In this document: positions 34,760 to 45,189 of the stretch, piece after piece | Numbering within the stretch: the stretch's first letter is position 1 | Layout: each line of letters starts with the position of its first letter | Source: Clostridiaceae bacterium | GTDB lineage: Bacteria; Bacillota; Clostridia; Saccharofermentanales; Saccharofermentanaceae | Direction: 5' to 3' | Length of the DNA stretch: 64,000 nucleotides | Assembly: GCA_012729635.1 (NCBI GenBank) | Contig: JAAYCT010000030.1 | Span: 20,930 to 84,929, forward strand | The notes under the pieces: model-generated | Database searches by the model: none | What the model was told of the DNA's origin: nothing | Seen by the model: only the letters and a program-made list of their open reading frames with translations | Position numbers and translations under genes: made by a program

Positions 34760-36050
34760 AAAAATCTTTGTCCCTTCTTCTGATCTCATCCAAAACGATA
34801 TTACGGAATTCCGAATCGAAAACACGGTTTTCATATAAGGAGAGATCGACCGTTGTTTCTTCTACCGGGGTGTACGGGATGCTTTGCGCAATTTCCGCCG
34901 CTGCCCGTTTTGCGAATACCAGACTTTCGAGAAGCGAATTACTGCCCAGACGGTTTTTGCCGTGTACGCCGGTACAACTGGTTTCGCCGATTGCGTATAA
35001 TTTTTCCATGGAGGTTCGCCCCTTGAGATCCACCTCGATTCCGCCCATAAAGTAATGCTGAGCCGGTGTGACCGGAATCGGCTCTTTGACGAGGTCGTAA
35101 CCCTGCTTCAGGCAGTGTTTGTATATATTCGGGAAACGACTCCGGATTTTGTCCGGATCGAGATGGGTCATGGAAAGGTAGACATATTCTTTTTCGTCCT
35201 TTTGCATCTGCTCTCGTATGGCCGCGGTTACGATATCCCGGGGCTGAAGCTCATCCGTGAAACGCTCCATATTGGCGTTGAGAAGGTATGCTCCCTCCCC
35301 GCGGACCGCTTCGGAAATCAAGAATCGACGACCGGGCTTGGTGGAATACAGCGCGGTCGGGTGAATCTGGATGTAATGCACATCTTTGAGCGCGATGCGA
35401 TGGTTTGAGGCAATCGCCAAAGCATCCCCCGTAATGTGTGCGAAGGCGGTTGAGTGTTTGAAAAGTCCTCCGATTCCTCCGGTTGCAAGGACGACGACTT
35501 TTCCGTGGATTGCCTGAGGAACGCCGTCCCGATCCAGTACGACGATTCCGCGGCAAATGTTGTTGTCCGAGATCAAATCGACCATGCGGGAGTGCTCGCT
35601 GATGGTTATATTCTTCTTTTTTCTGAGGCCGTTCAATAGCTTTGAGGTAATCTCCTTACCGGTGATGTCATCATGATGAAGAATTCTGGATTGTGAGTGT
35701 CCGCCTTCCTTGGTTCGAGAGAGCTCTTCCCCCGCACGGTCGAAATTGACATGGTACGCAAGAAGCTCCTGAATAATAAGCGGAGACTGGCGAATCATCG
35801 TATCAACGGCCTTGCGGGAATTCTCATAATGACCTGCACGCAAGGTATCTTCAAAATAATCGTCGTAATCGTCCGCATCCTTCATTGCGGCAATTCCGCC
35901 CTGCGCAAGATAAGAGGCGCTGTTTTCGAGCGTATCCTTGGTAATCATTCGGACCGAGAGCGTATCCGGCAGGTTGAGCGCACAGAAAATACCCGCGGCA
36001 CCGGTCCCGACGATGATGACATCCGTCTTATTCGAAATACTATCTTCCAT
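34722..36050 (-). CDS. nadB: L-aspartate oxidase
   Basis: A 442-residue flavoprotein oxidising L-aspartate to iminoaspartate, the first step of de novo NAD synthesis; in anaerobes fumarate can serve as electron acceptor. The N-terminal FAD fingerprint is VIIVGTGAAGIFCALNL, then SYLAQGGIAA, EGGHSQSRILHHDDITGKEI, VVLATGGIGGLFKHST and ALKDVHYIQIHPTAL, all typical of NadB. At 442 residues it is shorter than the roughly 530-residue enterobacterial form, mostly in the C-terminal helical domain. It starts 3 bases after nadA ends and overlaps nadC. Confidence 0.95.
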   Translation of the reverse strand: MEDSISNKTDVIIVGTGAAGIFCALNLPDTLSVRMITKDTLENSASYLAQGGIAAMKDADDYDDYFEDTLRAGHYENSRKAVDTMIRQSPLIIQELLAYHVNFDRAGEELSRTKEGGHSQSRILHHDDITGKEITSKLLNGLRKKKNITISEHSRMVDLISDNNICRGIVVLDRDGVPQAIHGKVVVLATGGIGGLFKHSTAFAHITGDALAIASNHRIALKDVHYIQIHPTALYSTKPGRRFLISEAVRGEGAYLLNANMERFTDELQPRDIVTAAIREQMQKDEKEYVYLSMTHLDPDKIRSRFPNIYKHCLKQGYDLVKEPIPVTPAQHYFMGGIEVDLKGRTSMEKLYAIGETSCTGVHGKNRLGSNSLLESLVFAKRAAAEIAQSIPYTPVEETTVDLSLYENRVFDSEFRNIVLDEIRRRDKDFYEQWIDTDHHSG

Positions 36051-36053
36051 CTG

Positions 36054-36962
36054 TTATCCCGCCAATTCGTGCATCTTGAGGAGAGGAACCAGAGCTTGCT
36101 TTCGCAAATCCTCTCTCATTTCGATTTTTGTGCGCAGGTGGGTTAATGAATCAAGCAGGTTTTGAAGTGTCGTTTTCTTCATATCCGGACATATTGGCGT
36201 TGCGGAAGGGAAAAGGAATTTTTTAGAGGGATTGTCTTTTCGGAGTTGATGTCCGACGCCCTCTTCCGTGCAAATAATGAAGGTGTCGGATTTTGAGCCG
36301 GCTGCTTCGTAAATGATTCCGGAAGTGCTTCCGACAAAATCGGATACTTCAATCACTTCACGCGGGCATTCGGGGTGGGAAAGAACCTTTGCTCCGGGGT
36401 TCTCTCGAATCAGATCAAGGACAGAGGCCGCTGATATTTGATTGTGGGTCGGACAAAATCCGGACGGCAGTATGAACGTTTTGTCCGGGAAAAAATCGGA
36501 TAAATAGCCGCCGAGATTGCGATCCGGAACAAAAAGGATGTATCGCGCATCGATTTTCGAAATGATCATTTTTGCATTGGATGAGGTCACACAGACATCG
36601 GATGCCGCCTTGACCCGGGCCGTCGAATTTATATAACAGACGACCGACAAATCATCGTGCATCGCGCGGATCCGGAGGATCTCGCTTTCGTCGATCATAT
36701 GAGCCATCGGGCAACCCGCAGACGAATCCGGCATAAGAACCGTCTTGTCGGGGCTGAGGATTTTTGCGCTTTCCGCCATGAATCGAACGCCGCAAAAGGC
36801 GATAATCTTATTCGGGGCTTCCATCGCGACACGACTCAGATAATAGGAGTCTCCGACATAATCGGCGACATCCTGAATGGCTCCGTCAACGTAGTAATGC
36901 GCCAGGATGACGGCATCCCTTTTCTGTTTCATGGCCCGGATTTGCTCAATCAGTTGTTCCAC
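36054..36962 (-). CDS. nadA: Quinolinate synthase
   Basis: A 302-residue [4Fe-4S] enzyme that condenses iminoaspartate with dihydroxyacetone phosphate to quinolinate. The landmarks are AVILAHYYVDGAIQDVADYVGDS, PDSSAGCPMAHM, CYINSTARVKAASDVCVTSSNA, HPECPREV and GSTSGIIYEAA, with cysteines in SAGCPM, HPECPRE and TPICPDM as cluster ligands. An ATG exists at 37004, but it lies upstream of the predicted -10 box (36995-37000), so it is unlikely to be transcribed. The GTG at 36962 follows ACGGAG by 9 bases and gives a normal N terminus (MEQLIEQIRAMKQKRDAV). It leads the nadABC operon. Confidence 0.93.
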   Translation of the reverse strand: MEQLIEQIRAMKQKRDAVILAHYYVDGAIQDVADYVGDSYYLSRVAMEAPNKIIAFCGVRFMAESAKILSPDKTVLMPDSSAGCPMAHMIDESEILRIRAMHDDLSVVCYINSTARVKAASDVCVTSSNAKMIISKIDARYILFVPDRNLGGYLSDFFPDKTFILPSGFCPTHNQISAASVLDLIRENPGAKVLSHPECPREVIEVSDFVGSTSGIIYEAAGSKSDTFIICTEEGVGHQLRKDNPSKKFLFPSATPICPDMKKTTLQNLLDSLTHLRTKIEMREDLRKQALVPLLKMHELAG

Positions 36963-36994
36963 TGAGGAATTCTCCGTTTCAACGATGTAGAAGT

Positions 36995-37023
36995 ATTCTA
37001 ACATCTGTCATTACTAGTGACAA
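36995..37023 (-). promoter_or_regulatory. Promoter of the nadABC operon
   Basis: On the minus strand, TTGTCA (37023-37018), a 17-base spacer and TAGAAT (37000-36995). The spacer and -35 box hold the inverted repeat described next, so a bound protein would block RNA polymerase. Confidence 0.7.
37006..37022. promoter_or_regulatory. Inverted-repeat operator in the nadABC promoter
   Basis: TGTCA-TTACTAG-TGACA, a near-perfect 17-base palindrome overlapping the -35 box. Niacin-responsive NiaR-type repressors of Bacillota bind TGTC/GACA inverted repeats at nad genes, so it may be such a site; the spacing differs from what I recall and no niaR gene is visible. Confidence 0.55.
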
Positions 37024-37220
37024 GAACACAAGGAATACGGGATGCCTCGAGTGAAGGAAGTGTGATATAATTATGAACAAGTTGTATTTTGAACAATAAA
37101 CGTTTCGTTATCATGAAACAATGCATGTCCGAAACAGTGAGATGCATTGAATCGCTATGTTCGGACAGCGATTTTTTGCGAAACGCTTCCGTACACATCG
37201 CTTGCGGGGGGCAAGGTAAA

Positions 37221-38156
37221 ATGGACAACTCAATCTTACATCCGCTGGATGCGGGAAAAATGTCGGACGGAGAGCTTTTTCGAGCGATGATGGATCATGT
37301 TCATGAGGGAATCTATTTTATCGACAGAAAGTTCAATGTTACATACTGGAATGATAGTGCCGAGCGTATCACCGGAATTCCCGCATCGGAGATACTCGGT
37401 AAAATTTCTACGGAGAGTATTTTAAGACCGGTTGACGAAAACGGAGAGCGGTTGACATCCGACCGAACGGCGCTGAAAATGTCCATGCTTGACGGCAAGC
37501 AGAGAGAGCAGGAAGTGTATATTCGCCATCGGGACGGGCATCGTGTTCCGGTTCTTCTTCGTACCGTTCCCATTAAGAAATTTACGAAAATCCTCGGAGT
37601 GATGGAAGTTTTCATTGATGTCAGCATCCGCCAGGAAATAAAAAACGAGGCCGAGCAGTACAAGGAGCTCGCTTTTACCGACAAACTTACGGGACTTTAC
37701 AACCGCAGATATATCGAGGAGTTTATCAAGGCACGGATGGACGAATATCTGATTCGGGGGGTTCCCTTCTGCGTGATGTTTTTGGATATCGACCATTTCA
37801 AGCAATTCAACGACAACTACGGTCATGAGCTCGGTGACGAAGTGATCTGCATGGTCGGTAAAGCCTGCTCGCTGATGATTCGCTCCTCCGACCTTTTTGG
37901 CCGGTTCGGCGGAGAGGAATTTGTCGCCGTACTTCCGGGGACCAATGAACAGAACATGTATGTAATCGCGGACGCGATGCGCAGTATCGTTGAAAATACC
38001 GGGATTTCATCCGAGGGTGAAAAGCTTAAGGTAACCATTTCGATCGGGGCCACGATGGTTCGGCCGGATGACACGCCGGAAACGGTAATGAAGAGAGCGG
38101 ATGAACTGTTGTATAAGAGCAAGGAAGACGGCAGAAATCTGGTTTCGACCGGATAA
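37221..38156 (+). CDS. PAS-GGDEF diguanylate cyclase
   Basis: A 311-residue cytoplasmic signalling protein. A PAS domain occupies about residues 18-140 (FRAMMDHVHEGIYFIDRKFNVTYWND), and a GGDEF domain about 150-311. The active site is GGEEF in FGRFGGEEFVAVLPG, a fully functional variant, with FLDIDHFKQFNDNYGHELGD carrying the metal ligands. It therefore should make c-di-GMP under control of the PAS ligand. The ATG at 37221 is favoured because the 44 codons upstream in frame lack a ribosome site and have no domain character; AAGG lies 6 bases before the ATG. The start is only moderately certain. Confidence 0.87.
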   Translation: MDNSILHPLDAGKMSDGELFRAMMDHVHEGIYFIDRKFNVTYWNDSAERITGIPASEILGKISTESILRPVDENGERLTSDRTALKMSMLDGKQREQEVYIRHRDGHRVPVLLRTVPIKKFTKILGVMEVFIDVSIRQEIKNEAEQYKELAFTDKLTGLYNRRYIEEFIKARMDEYLIRGVPFCVMFLDIDHFKQFNDNYGHELGDEVICMVGKACSLMIRSSDLFGRFGGEEFVAVLPGTNEQNMYVIADAMRSIVENTGISSEGEKLKVTISIGATMVRPDDTPETVMKRADELLYKSKEDGRNLVSTG

Positions 38157-38253
38157 TCCTTTTCGCAGACGATAAGTGGTTGCCTCGGGGGTTCCATAAT
38201 CCGGACTTTTTCTTCTAAGACGTGAGCAAAAGCCCTCCAAAAAGCAAACTTCA

Positions 38254-38281
38254 TTGATTTTCTGGGATTTCGTATTATAAT
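38254..38281 (+). promoter_or_regulatory. Promoter of the histidine-phosphatase gene
   Basis: TTGATT (38254-38259), a 16-base spacer and a perfect TATAAT (38276-38281). The leader to the start codon is about 135 bases long. Confidence 0.65.
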
Positions 38282-38423
38282 ATAAAGATAGGTTGACATC
38301 CCTTCGCGATCTGTTGCATTCCGTTTGACCGGTTTGCCGGGGGATTCTTGTAAGAAACGGAGGATTCGCCTGTACCTTGCGATTCTTCAAGTTACGCAAT
38401 AAGCTTTTGAGAACGGGAGACAT

Positions 38424-38990
38424 ATGACCACCATCTATTTTGTACGGCATGCGGAGCCTGATTTGCGGCAAAAAGATGAACTTCAGCGTCCTTTGACTCC
38501 GAAAGGAAAAGAGGACAGTTTGCGTTTATCCGAGTTTTTCAGAAATGAACCGATCGATTATGTGTACTCCAGTCCGTATAAGCGGGCCATTGAGACAATC
38601 CAACCCCTTGCGGATCGAAATCGAAAAACAATATATCTCGAGAAGGATTTTCGCGAGCGAAAGATCGATGACGAATGGATTGATGATTACGAGAATTTCA
38701 TTGAACGACAATGGACGGACTTTCTTTATCGAAGAAGAAACGGGGAGTGTCTTCAAACCGTTCAGGACCGAAATATTGCGGCGACGAATATGTTGCTTTT
38801 AAAGCATATGAACAAAAGCATTGTTGTCGGAAGCCACGAGAATGCTTTGGGGACGGTAATCAAGTACTATACGAAGGATTTCGGAATCAAGGAATTCATG
38901 AGGGTTCGAAATCTTCGCCCGTGGATCGTTCGCTTCACTTTTCGCGGGGTGGAGTGCGTAAATGTCGAGGATTTCTGTCTGAATGTTTAA
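38424..38990 (+). CDS. Histidine phosphatase superfamily protein
   Basis: A 188-residue phosphoglycerate-mutase-like phosphatase. The catalytic RHG region is IYFVRHAEPDLR (the glycine is replaced by alanine, common in the wider family), with the structural YSSPYKRAIETIQPLA motif and the second histidine in GSHENALGT. Small-molecule phosphatase activity is likely; the substrate is unknown. GGGAG precedes the ATG closely. It ends at a shared terminator with gdhA. Confidence 0.87.
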   Translation: MTTIYFVRHAEPDLRQKDELQRPLTPKGKEDSLRLSEFFRNEPIDYVYSSPYKRAIETIQPLADRNRKTIYLEKDFRERKIDDEWIDDYENFIERQWTDFLYRRRNGECLQTVQDRNIAATNMLLLKHMNKSIVVGSHENALGTVIKYYTKDFGIKEFMRVRNLRPWIVRFTFRGVECVNVEDFCLNV

Positions 38991-39027
38991 CCCCGTCAAC
39001 GGCGGACGAATATTGAATGTTGTATAA

Positions 39028-39064
39028 AAAAAGTCCCCCGCCTTTCCCGGCGGGGGACTTTTAC
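39028..39064. terminator. Bidirectional terminator between the histidine phosphatase gene and gdhA
   Basis: AAAGTCCCCCGCC pairs with GGCGGGGGACTTT around a short loop, with A residues on one side and T residues on the other, so it can work for both converging genes. Confidence 0.9.
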
Positions 39065-39081
39065 TCCTGTAGGATGTCGGA

Positions 39082-40854
<1,773 letters not shown>

Positions 40855-41274
40855 ATGATCATCAGGACTATGCTCGAGCAGGACTATGAGGAAGCTTATG
40901 AAATGTGGATGCGCGCGGGAAAATCCGGTGTTCGGGCGATTGAGGATTCGCGGGACGGGATTGTTCGTTTTTTGAAAAGAAATCCCGACACCAGTTTCAT
41001 CGCGCAAATTGACGAAAGAATCGTCGGAGTTTTGATGTGCGGTCATGACGGCCGACGCGGATACATTTATCATACGGCCATCCGGGACACCAGTCGTGCG
41101 AAAAGCATCGGAAGGGGATTGCTGGACGCGATGGAGTCCGCCATGAAAAAACTCGGGATTACAAAGGTCGGACTTCTGGTCGATATCGAAAACGAGGAAG
41201 GTGCTCGGTTCTGGGAGCTTCTGGGCTGGACACGCAGAGAGGATTTGGTCTATTTTAACCGCGTGATTGAATAA
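40855..41274 (+). CDS. GNAT-family N-acetyltransferase
   Basis: A 139-residue acetyl-CoA-dependent acetyltransferase. The central strand IVGVLMCGHDGRRGYIYHTAIRD leads to the acetyl-CoA loop SRAKSIGRGLLDAMES (pattern R/Q-x-x-G-x-G/A), followed by ITKVGLLVDIENEEGARFWELLGW, a typical GNAT C-terminal half. The acceptor is unknown. The ATG at 40855 is preferred to the one at 40834 because GCGGAGG lies 7 bases before it. Confidence 0.87.
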   Translation: MIIRTMLEQDYEEAYEMWMRAGKSGVRAIEDSRDGIVRFLKRNPDTSFIAQIDERIVGVLMCGHDGRRGYIYHTAIRDTSRAKSIGRGLLDAMESAMKKLGITKVGLLVDIENEEGARFWELLGWTRREDLVYFNRVIE

Positions 41275-41314
41275 ATGATCGGATCGGCAAAGGATTCAGG
41301 AGAAAGAGGTTATT

Positions 41315-41659
41315 ATGAGTTTTTCGGAGAACAACGGGAAAGACCGACTCTATTTTAAGCCGGAGAAAAGCGGCGGTATCGTGCGAATTTCTTGCGCAAA
41401 GAACGGAAAATACCTGATTCGTGCGGTCCCGAATATTTCGGCTTTTCAAACGCTTTTTGAGGCGGGAAAAAGAACGCGGTCCGCACCGGACCCGAAAATC
41501 GGGGAGGATTGGATTCAACAAGGTCCGGAATCCTTTTATCTTGAGATCCTGATGACACTGCCGCGGGAAAAGGAGTGGAACGATGAAAAGTACTCCGAGA
41601 ACCTGAATCGATTGCTCCGGGAGGTTCTTTCGGGAGAGAACTCCGATTTGTTATACTGA
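41315..41659 (+). CDS. Small protein of unknown function upstream of fumarase
   Basis: A 114-residue soluble protein that I do not recognise. It has a beta-rich start (RLYFKPEKSGGIVRISCAKNGKYLIRAV) and a helical, acidic end (KEWNDEKYSENLNRLLREVLSGENSDLLY). AGAGG lies before the ATG. It begins 40 bases after the GNAT gene, and the next coding sequence begins 17 bases after its end, so it is probably part of the same transcript as fumarase. Composition and codon use fit the neighbours, so it is likely real. Confidence 0.72.
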   Translation: MSFSENNGKDRLYFKPEKSGGIVRISCAKNGKYLIRAVPNISAFQTLFEAGKRTRSAPDPKIGEDWIQQGPESFYLEILMTLPREKEWNDEKYSENLNRLLREVLSGENSDLLY

Positions 41660-41676
41660 TGGGCGGAGGTTCACTT

Positions 41677-42576
41677 ATGAAGCTGCAAGATCAAAAAGAA
41701 TGGCTGGTTGATCGGGTTGCCCGGTTTACGGAATACTCCGCAAAACATCTTCCGGATGATGTCAGGGAGCGTCTGCGTGCTCTTCGCGCTTCCGAGACGA
41801 CGGAGTTCGCGCGCATTATCTACGACGCCATGTTCGATAACATAGAGAAAGCGGATGAGCTGTCCCGGCCGGTTTGTCAGGACACGGGCATCATCCAGTT
41901 TTTTGCACGGGTCGGTACCCGGTTTCCTTTGATTGACCGTTTGGAAGAAATTTTGCGCGACGCGGTTCTTCTTGCAACGCGGCGCGCTCCCTTACGCCAT
42001 AACGCCGTCGAGGTCTTCGACGAAAAAAACACCGGAAACAACGTCGGTTTTCGAATCCCCTGGATTGAGACGGAGCTGATTCCCGAAAGTGACATTCTGG
42101 AATTGTGTGTGTATATGGCCGGCGGCGGGTGCAGTCTTCCGGGTATTGCGGAAGTGTTAATGCCGCTCGAGGGTTATGAGGGGGTGGTTCGGTTTGTATT
42201 TGATCGAATCACAACGTATGGAATCAATGCCTGTCCGCCGCTTCTTGTCGGTATCGGAATTGCCGGATCGGTTGAAGTGGCGGCCAAGCTCTCCAAAAAG
42301 GCGCTTCTTCGTCCGCTCGGATCGAGAAACGAAAATCCGACCGGAGCGGATCTGGAAAGACGGATCGAGGAAGGGCTCAATAAGATCGGAATCGGCCCCG
42401 GCGGACTGACGGGCAACATGTCGGTCATGGGCGTTCATATCGAGCAGGCGGCAAGACATCCGGCAACGCTGGCGGTCGGTTTATCGACCGGCTGTTGGGC
42501 GCACCGTCGGGCGTGGATCCGATTCCACGGCGATTTATCGTATGAAATGCTGTCGCACAAGGGGGCCGAATTATGA
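41677..42576 (+). CDS. Class I fumarase, alpha subunit (or L(+)-tartrate dehydratase alpha)
   Basis: A 299-residue subunit of an oxygen-sensitive [4Fe-4S] hydratase that interconverts fumarate and malate. Cluster cysteines are visible in [26 protein letters not shown] and [14 protein letters not shown], and [29 protein letters not shown] is a strong family stretch. The ATG at 41677 is chosen because GGCGGAGG lies 8 bases before it; an earlier in-frame ATG at 41659 overlaps the preceding stop codon. Its stop overlaps the beta-subunit start by four bases. Fumarase and tartrate dehydratase cannot be separated by sequence alone. Confidence 0.92.
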   Translation: MKLQDQKEWLVDRVARFTEYSAKHLPDDVRERLRALRASETTEFARIIYDAMFDNIEKADELSRPVCQDTGIIQFFARVGTRFPLIDRLEEILRDAVLLATRRAPLRHNAVEVFDEKNTGNNVGFRIPWIETELIPESDILELCVYMAGGGCSLPGIAEVLMPLEGYEGVVRFVFDRITTYGINACPPLLVGIGIAGSVEVAAKLSKKALLRPLGSRNENPTGADLERRIEEGLNKIGIGPGGLTGNMSVMGVHIEQAARHPATLAVGLSTGCWAHRRAWIRFHGDLSYEMLSHKGAEL

Positions 42577-43199
42577 GCGGAAAAACGCTGACAACACCGA
42601 TTTCGGATCAAGAGATTGAAAGCCTTTCGGTCGGAGATATTTTCTATTTGAGCGGACACCTGATTACCGGAAGAGACGATGTCCATCAGCGGGTAATCAA
42701 GCAGGGACTGGAACTTCCGGTCGATCTAAGCGGCGGCGCAATTTTTCATGCCGGTCCGATTATGCAACAACGAACGGATGAGCCCGGGAAATACGAAGTT
42801 ATATCCATCGGGCCGACAACAAGCATGCGTATGGAAAAATACGAGAAGGAATTCATCGAAAAGACCGGAGTCCGACTGATTATCGGAAAGGGCGGAATGG
42901 GGCCGAAGACAACGGAGGGGTGTGTAAACGGTCGGGCGGTCCATGCGGTTTTTCCCGGAGGATGTGCCGTTCTGGCCGCCCGATGTGTCGAAGAGGTGGA
43001 GGATGTGAAATGGCTCGATTTGGGCATGCCCGAGGCGATGTGGGTCATGCGCGTCCGAAGGTTCGGGCCGCTTATTGTTTCCATTGATATCCGCGGCAAC
43101 AATCTTTTCGAGCATAACAGGAAATTATTCGAGGAGCGGAAGATTCCGATCGTCGGTGAAATATGTAAACACGTCGATTATCTGCACGGACCGGAATAA
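42573..43199 (+). CDS. Class I fumarase, beta subunit
   Basis: A 208-residue partner of the alpha subunit. The signature segments are [48 protein letters not shown] and [16 protein letters not shown], which form the substrate-binding half of class I fumarases. The ATG overlaps the alpha stop (ATGA), the classic arrangement for tightly coupled subunits. Fumarase activity could feed malate or succinate pathways and could also use fumarate formed in the nad and amino-acid routes. Confidence 0.93.
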   Translation: MSGKTLTTPISDQEIESLSVGDIFYLSGHLITGRDDVHQRVIKQGLELPVDLSGGAIFHAGPIMQQRTDEPGKYEVISIGPTTSMRMEKYEKEFIEKTGVRLIIGKGGMGPKTTEGCVNGRAVHAVFPGGCAVLAARCVEEVEDVKWLDLGMPEAMWVMRVRRFGPLIVSIDIRGNNLFEHNRKLFEERKIPIVGEICKHVDYLHGPE

Positions 43200-43245
43200 G
43201 TAAAATCGCAAACAAACGGTGTTTCACGAAGGAGAAAAACCGAAC

Positions 43246-43779
43246 TTGATCATTACGGTAATCCGACACGCGAAAGTGGACTTTATTTTCCCCCGAAGCT
43301 ACGGTCCTCAGGGGCAAATCGAAGCGTCTCGGGCATATAATGAGTGTCCGATCGACATAAGCGGGATCGAAACGATTGAAACAGATGCAAAGATTTTCGT
43401 CAGCACTCTTCCGAGAAGCGAAGCGACGGCGCTTATCATGTTCAAAGATCGGCCGTTGATTCGATCCGAGCTTTTCGATGAAGTACCGTTGGCTCCGTTT
43501 ACGCGGCGGAACATTCGGCTTCCGTCGATTCTTTGGGATGTGATCGGACGTTTTTTGTGGAACTTTCGAATCGGCGGCCAGCCGGAAACCCGTTCCGATA
43601 CCGATATGCGAGCGGATCGCGCGATTGATTTGATGGAAAGCACCGGAGAGGATTGTTATTTGGTTTCGCACGCATTTTTCATGCGGACACTCTTTCGACG
43701 CCTGAGAAAGCGTGGGTACAGATCCGCTTCGCGATTCGGGCTGATACATAATCTGAGTCGCTTTGTCTATGAAAAATAG
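43246..43779 (+). CDS. Histidine-phosphatase-like protein
   Basis: A 177-residue protein related to phosphoglycerate-mutase-type phosphatases. It starts IITVIRHAKVDFIF, keeping RH but not the following glycine, has the second arginine region in VSTLPRSEATALIMF, and ends with the second histidine in YLVSHAFFMRTLFRRL. The likely start is TTG at 43246, with AAGGAG upstream at a slightly long distance; a GTG at 43219 has no ribosome site. It follows the fumarase beta gene by 46 bases and precedes uvsE. Activity and substrate are uncertain. Confidence 0.75.
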   Translation: MIITVIRHAKVDFIFPRSYGPQGQIEASRAYNECPIDISGIETIETDAKIFVSTLPRSEATALIMFKDRPLIRSELFDEVPLAPFTRRNIRLPSILWDVIGRFLWNFRIGGQPETRSDTDMRADRAIDLMESTGEDCYLVSHAFFMRTLFRRLRKRGYRSASRFGLIHNLSRFVYEK

Positions 43780-43820
43780 CAGACGGATTCCGTTTTTTTC
43801 GGCGTAATAAAGAGGTAGCC

Positions 43821-45128
43821 ATGAGCGATTATTCGGAGACCCGTGATCATTCCCGGTTGTCGGACGACCGGCCTCGTATCGGATATGCTTGCGTGACCGT
43901 GGGCGTTCCGGGGACACGTTTGCGGACGTTGACCCGGCGATTCGCGAGCGGGGACAAACTTCATGAGATTATCGACGGGAACCTCGACGCGCTCGAAAAA
44001 CAGGCAAAATACAACATCGAAAACGGCATTCGGATGTTCCGGATCAGCTCGGATATTATTCCGTTTGCCGGAACTCCGATCAATCCGATCCGCTGGGAGA
44101 CGCAATACGCAAAAGAGCTCGCTCGAATCGGACGGGTTTTCAGAGAGGGCGGAATACGGGTGTCGATGCATCCCGGTCAATATACCGTGCTGAACTCGCC
44201 CGATTCGTCTGTCGTTGAAAAGTCAATTTGCGACCTTTCCTGGCACGCGGACTTTTTGGACGCGCTCGGGGTGTCTTTTGAAAGCAAAATTGTACTTCAT
44301 ATCGGCGGCGGCTATGGGGATCGAGTTGCGGCGCTTCGCCGATTTTCCGACCGATACCGTACCCTTCCCAAAAATGTTCGCGACAGGCTCGTCATCGAAA
44401 ACGACGAGCGGATATTCTCGATCGAAGACGCGCTCGTTCTTTACGAGAGTATCGGAACACCGGTCGTTTATGACAATCTGCACCGGGAGGTTTTTGAGAA
44501 AAGAAGGCTCGACGATCATGCCGATATGATTCGGCGCTGTGCCCGGACCTTCCAACAAACGGACGGGCGTCAAAAAATCCATTATTCTCTTCAGGATCCG
44601 AATAAAAAGGCGGGTGCGCATTCAGCAACCGTCCGCATCGATGAATTCATGGAATTTTTCCGCCGGATTCGGGATGGGAGTCCGGATATCATGCTTGAGG
44701 TCAAAGATAAGAACCTTTCCGCGATAAAATGCGCATTGCTGACTTCCGGGCAGCCGGACAGAAAGCTTTTGGAAAAAGAATGGAGTCGATACAAATACAC
44801 GGTGATGGAACGATCGCCTTCCATTTATTCGGAGATCCGGACTCTTTTTTCCTCGACAGGGAATATATCGGCGGAGTCATTCTATCGCCGGACGGAAGAT
44901 GCGCTTTCCGGAACGATTGATCCGGGAAAAGCGGAAAACGCGGCACTTCATGTCTGGGGATATTTTTCGGGAAAAGCGACCGAAAGGGAAAAAGCTTTGT
45001 TTTTCAATCGGCTTGCCGCATACCGAAAGGGAGCCGGATCCCTTTCCGCCGTGAAAAAACATCTCTTTCGAATGGCTGAGACGTATCGGGAAGATTATCT
45101 TTTGAATTCTTTGTATTTTTATTTGTGA
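43821..45128 (+). CDS. uvsE: UV damage endonuclease UvsE with DUF1722-like C-terminal extension
   Basis: A 435-residue DNA repair protein. Residues ~18-310 form the UVDE TIM barrel, which nicks DNA 5' to pyrimidine dimers and abasic sites. Typical parts are RIGYACVTVG, NGIRMFRISSDIIPF, VSMHPGQYTVLNSP, VLHIGGGYGDR, LVIENDERIFS, VVYDNLHRE and IMLEVKDKN, with metal-ligand His, Glu and Asp residues. The last ~75 residues (ALHVWGYFSGKATEREKALF... LLNSLYFYL) resemble the YbgA/DUF1722 domain that is linked with light-dependent DNA repair proteins. The ATG follows AGAGG. This adds a UV-repair function to a genome that also carries a heliorhodopsin. Confidence 0.93.
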   Translation: MSDYSETRDHSRLSDDRPRIGYACVTVGVPGTRLRTLTRRFASGDKLHEIIDGNLDALEKQAKYNIENGIRMFRISSDIIPFAGTPINPIRWETQYAKELARIGRVFREGGIRVSMHPGQYTVLNSPDSSVVEKSICDLSWHADFLDALGVSFESKIVLHIGGGYGDRVAALRRFSDRYRTLPKNVRDRLVIENDERIFSIEDALVLYESIGTPVVYDNLHREVFEKRRLDDHADMIRRCARTFQQTDGRQKIHYSLQDPNKKAGAHSATVRIDEFMEFFRRIRDGSPDIMLEVKDKNLSAIKCALLTSGQPDRKLLEKEWSRYKYTVMERSPSIYSEIRTLFSSTGNISAESFYRRTEDALSGTIDPGKAENAALHVWGYFSGKATEREKALFFNRLAAYRKGAGSLSAVKKHLFRMAETYREDYLLNSLYFYL

Positions 45129-45189
45129 TTTTTCTGATACGCGGTTTTACGGCGGTACGGGAGTCGGATTGAGTAAAGAATTCGTCCGG

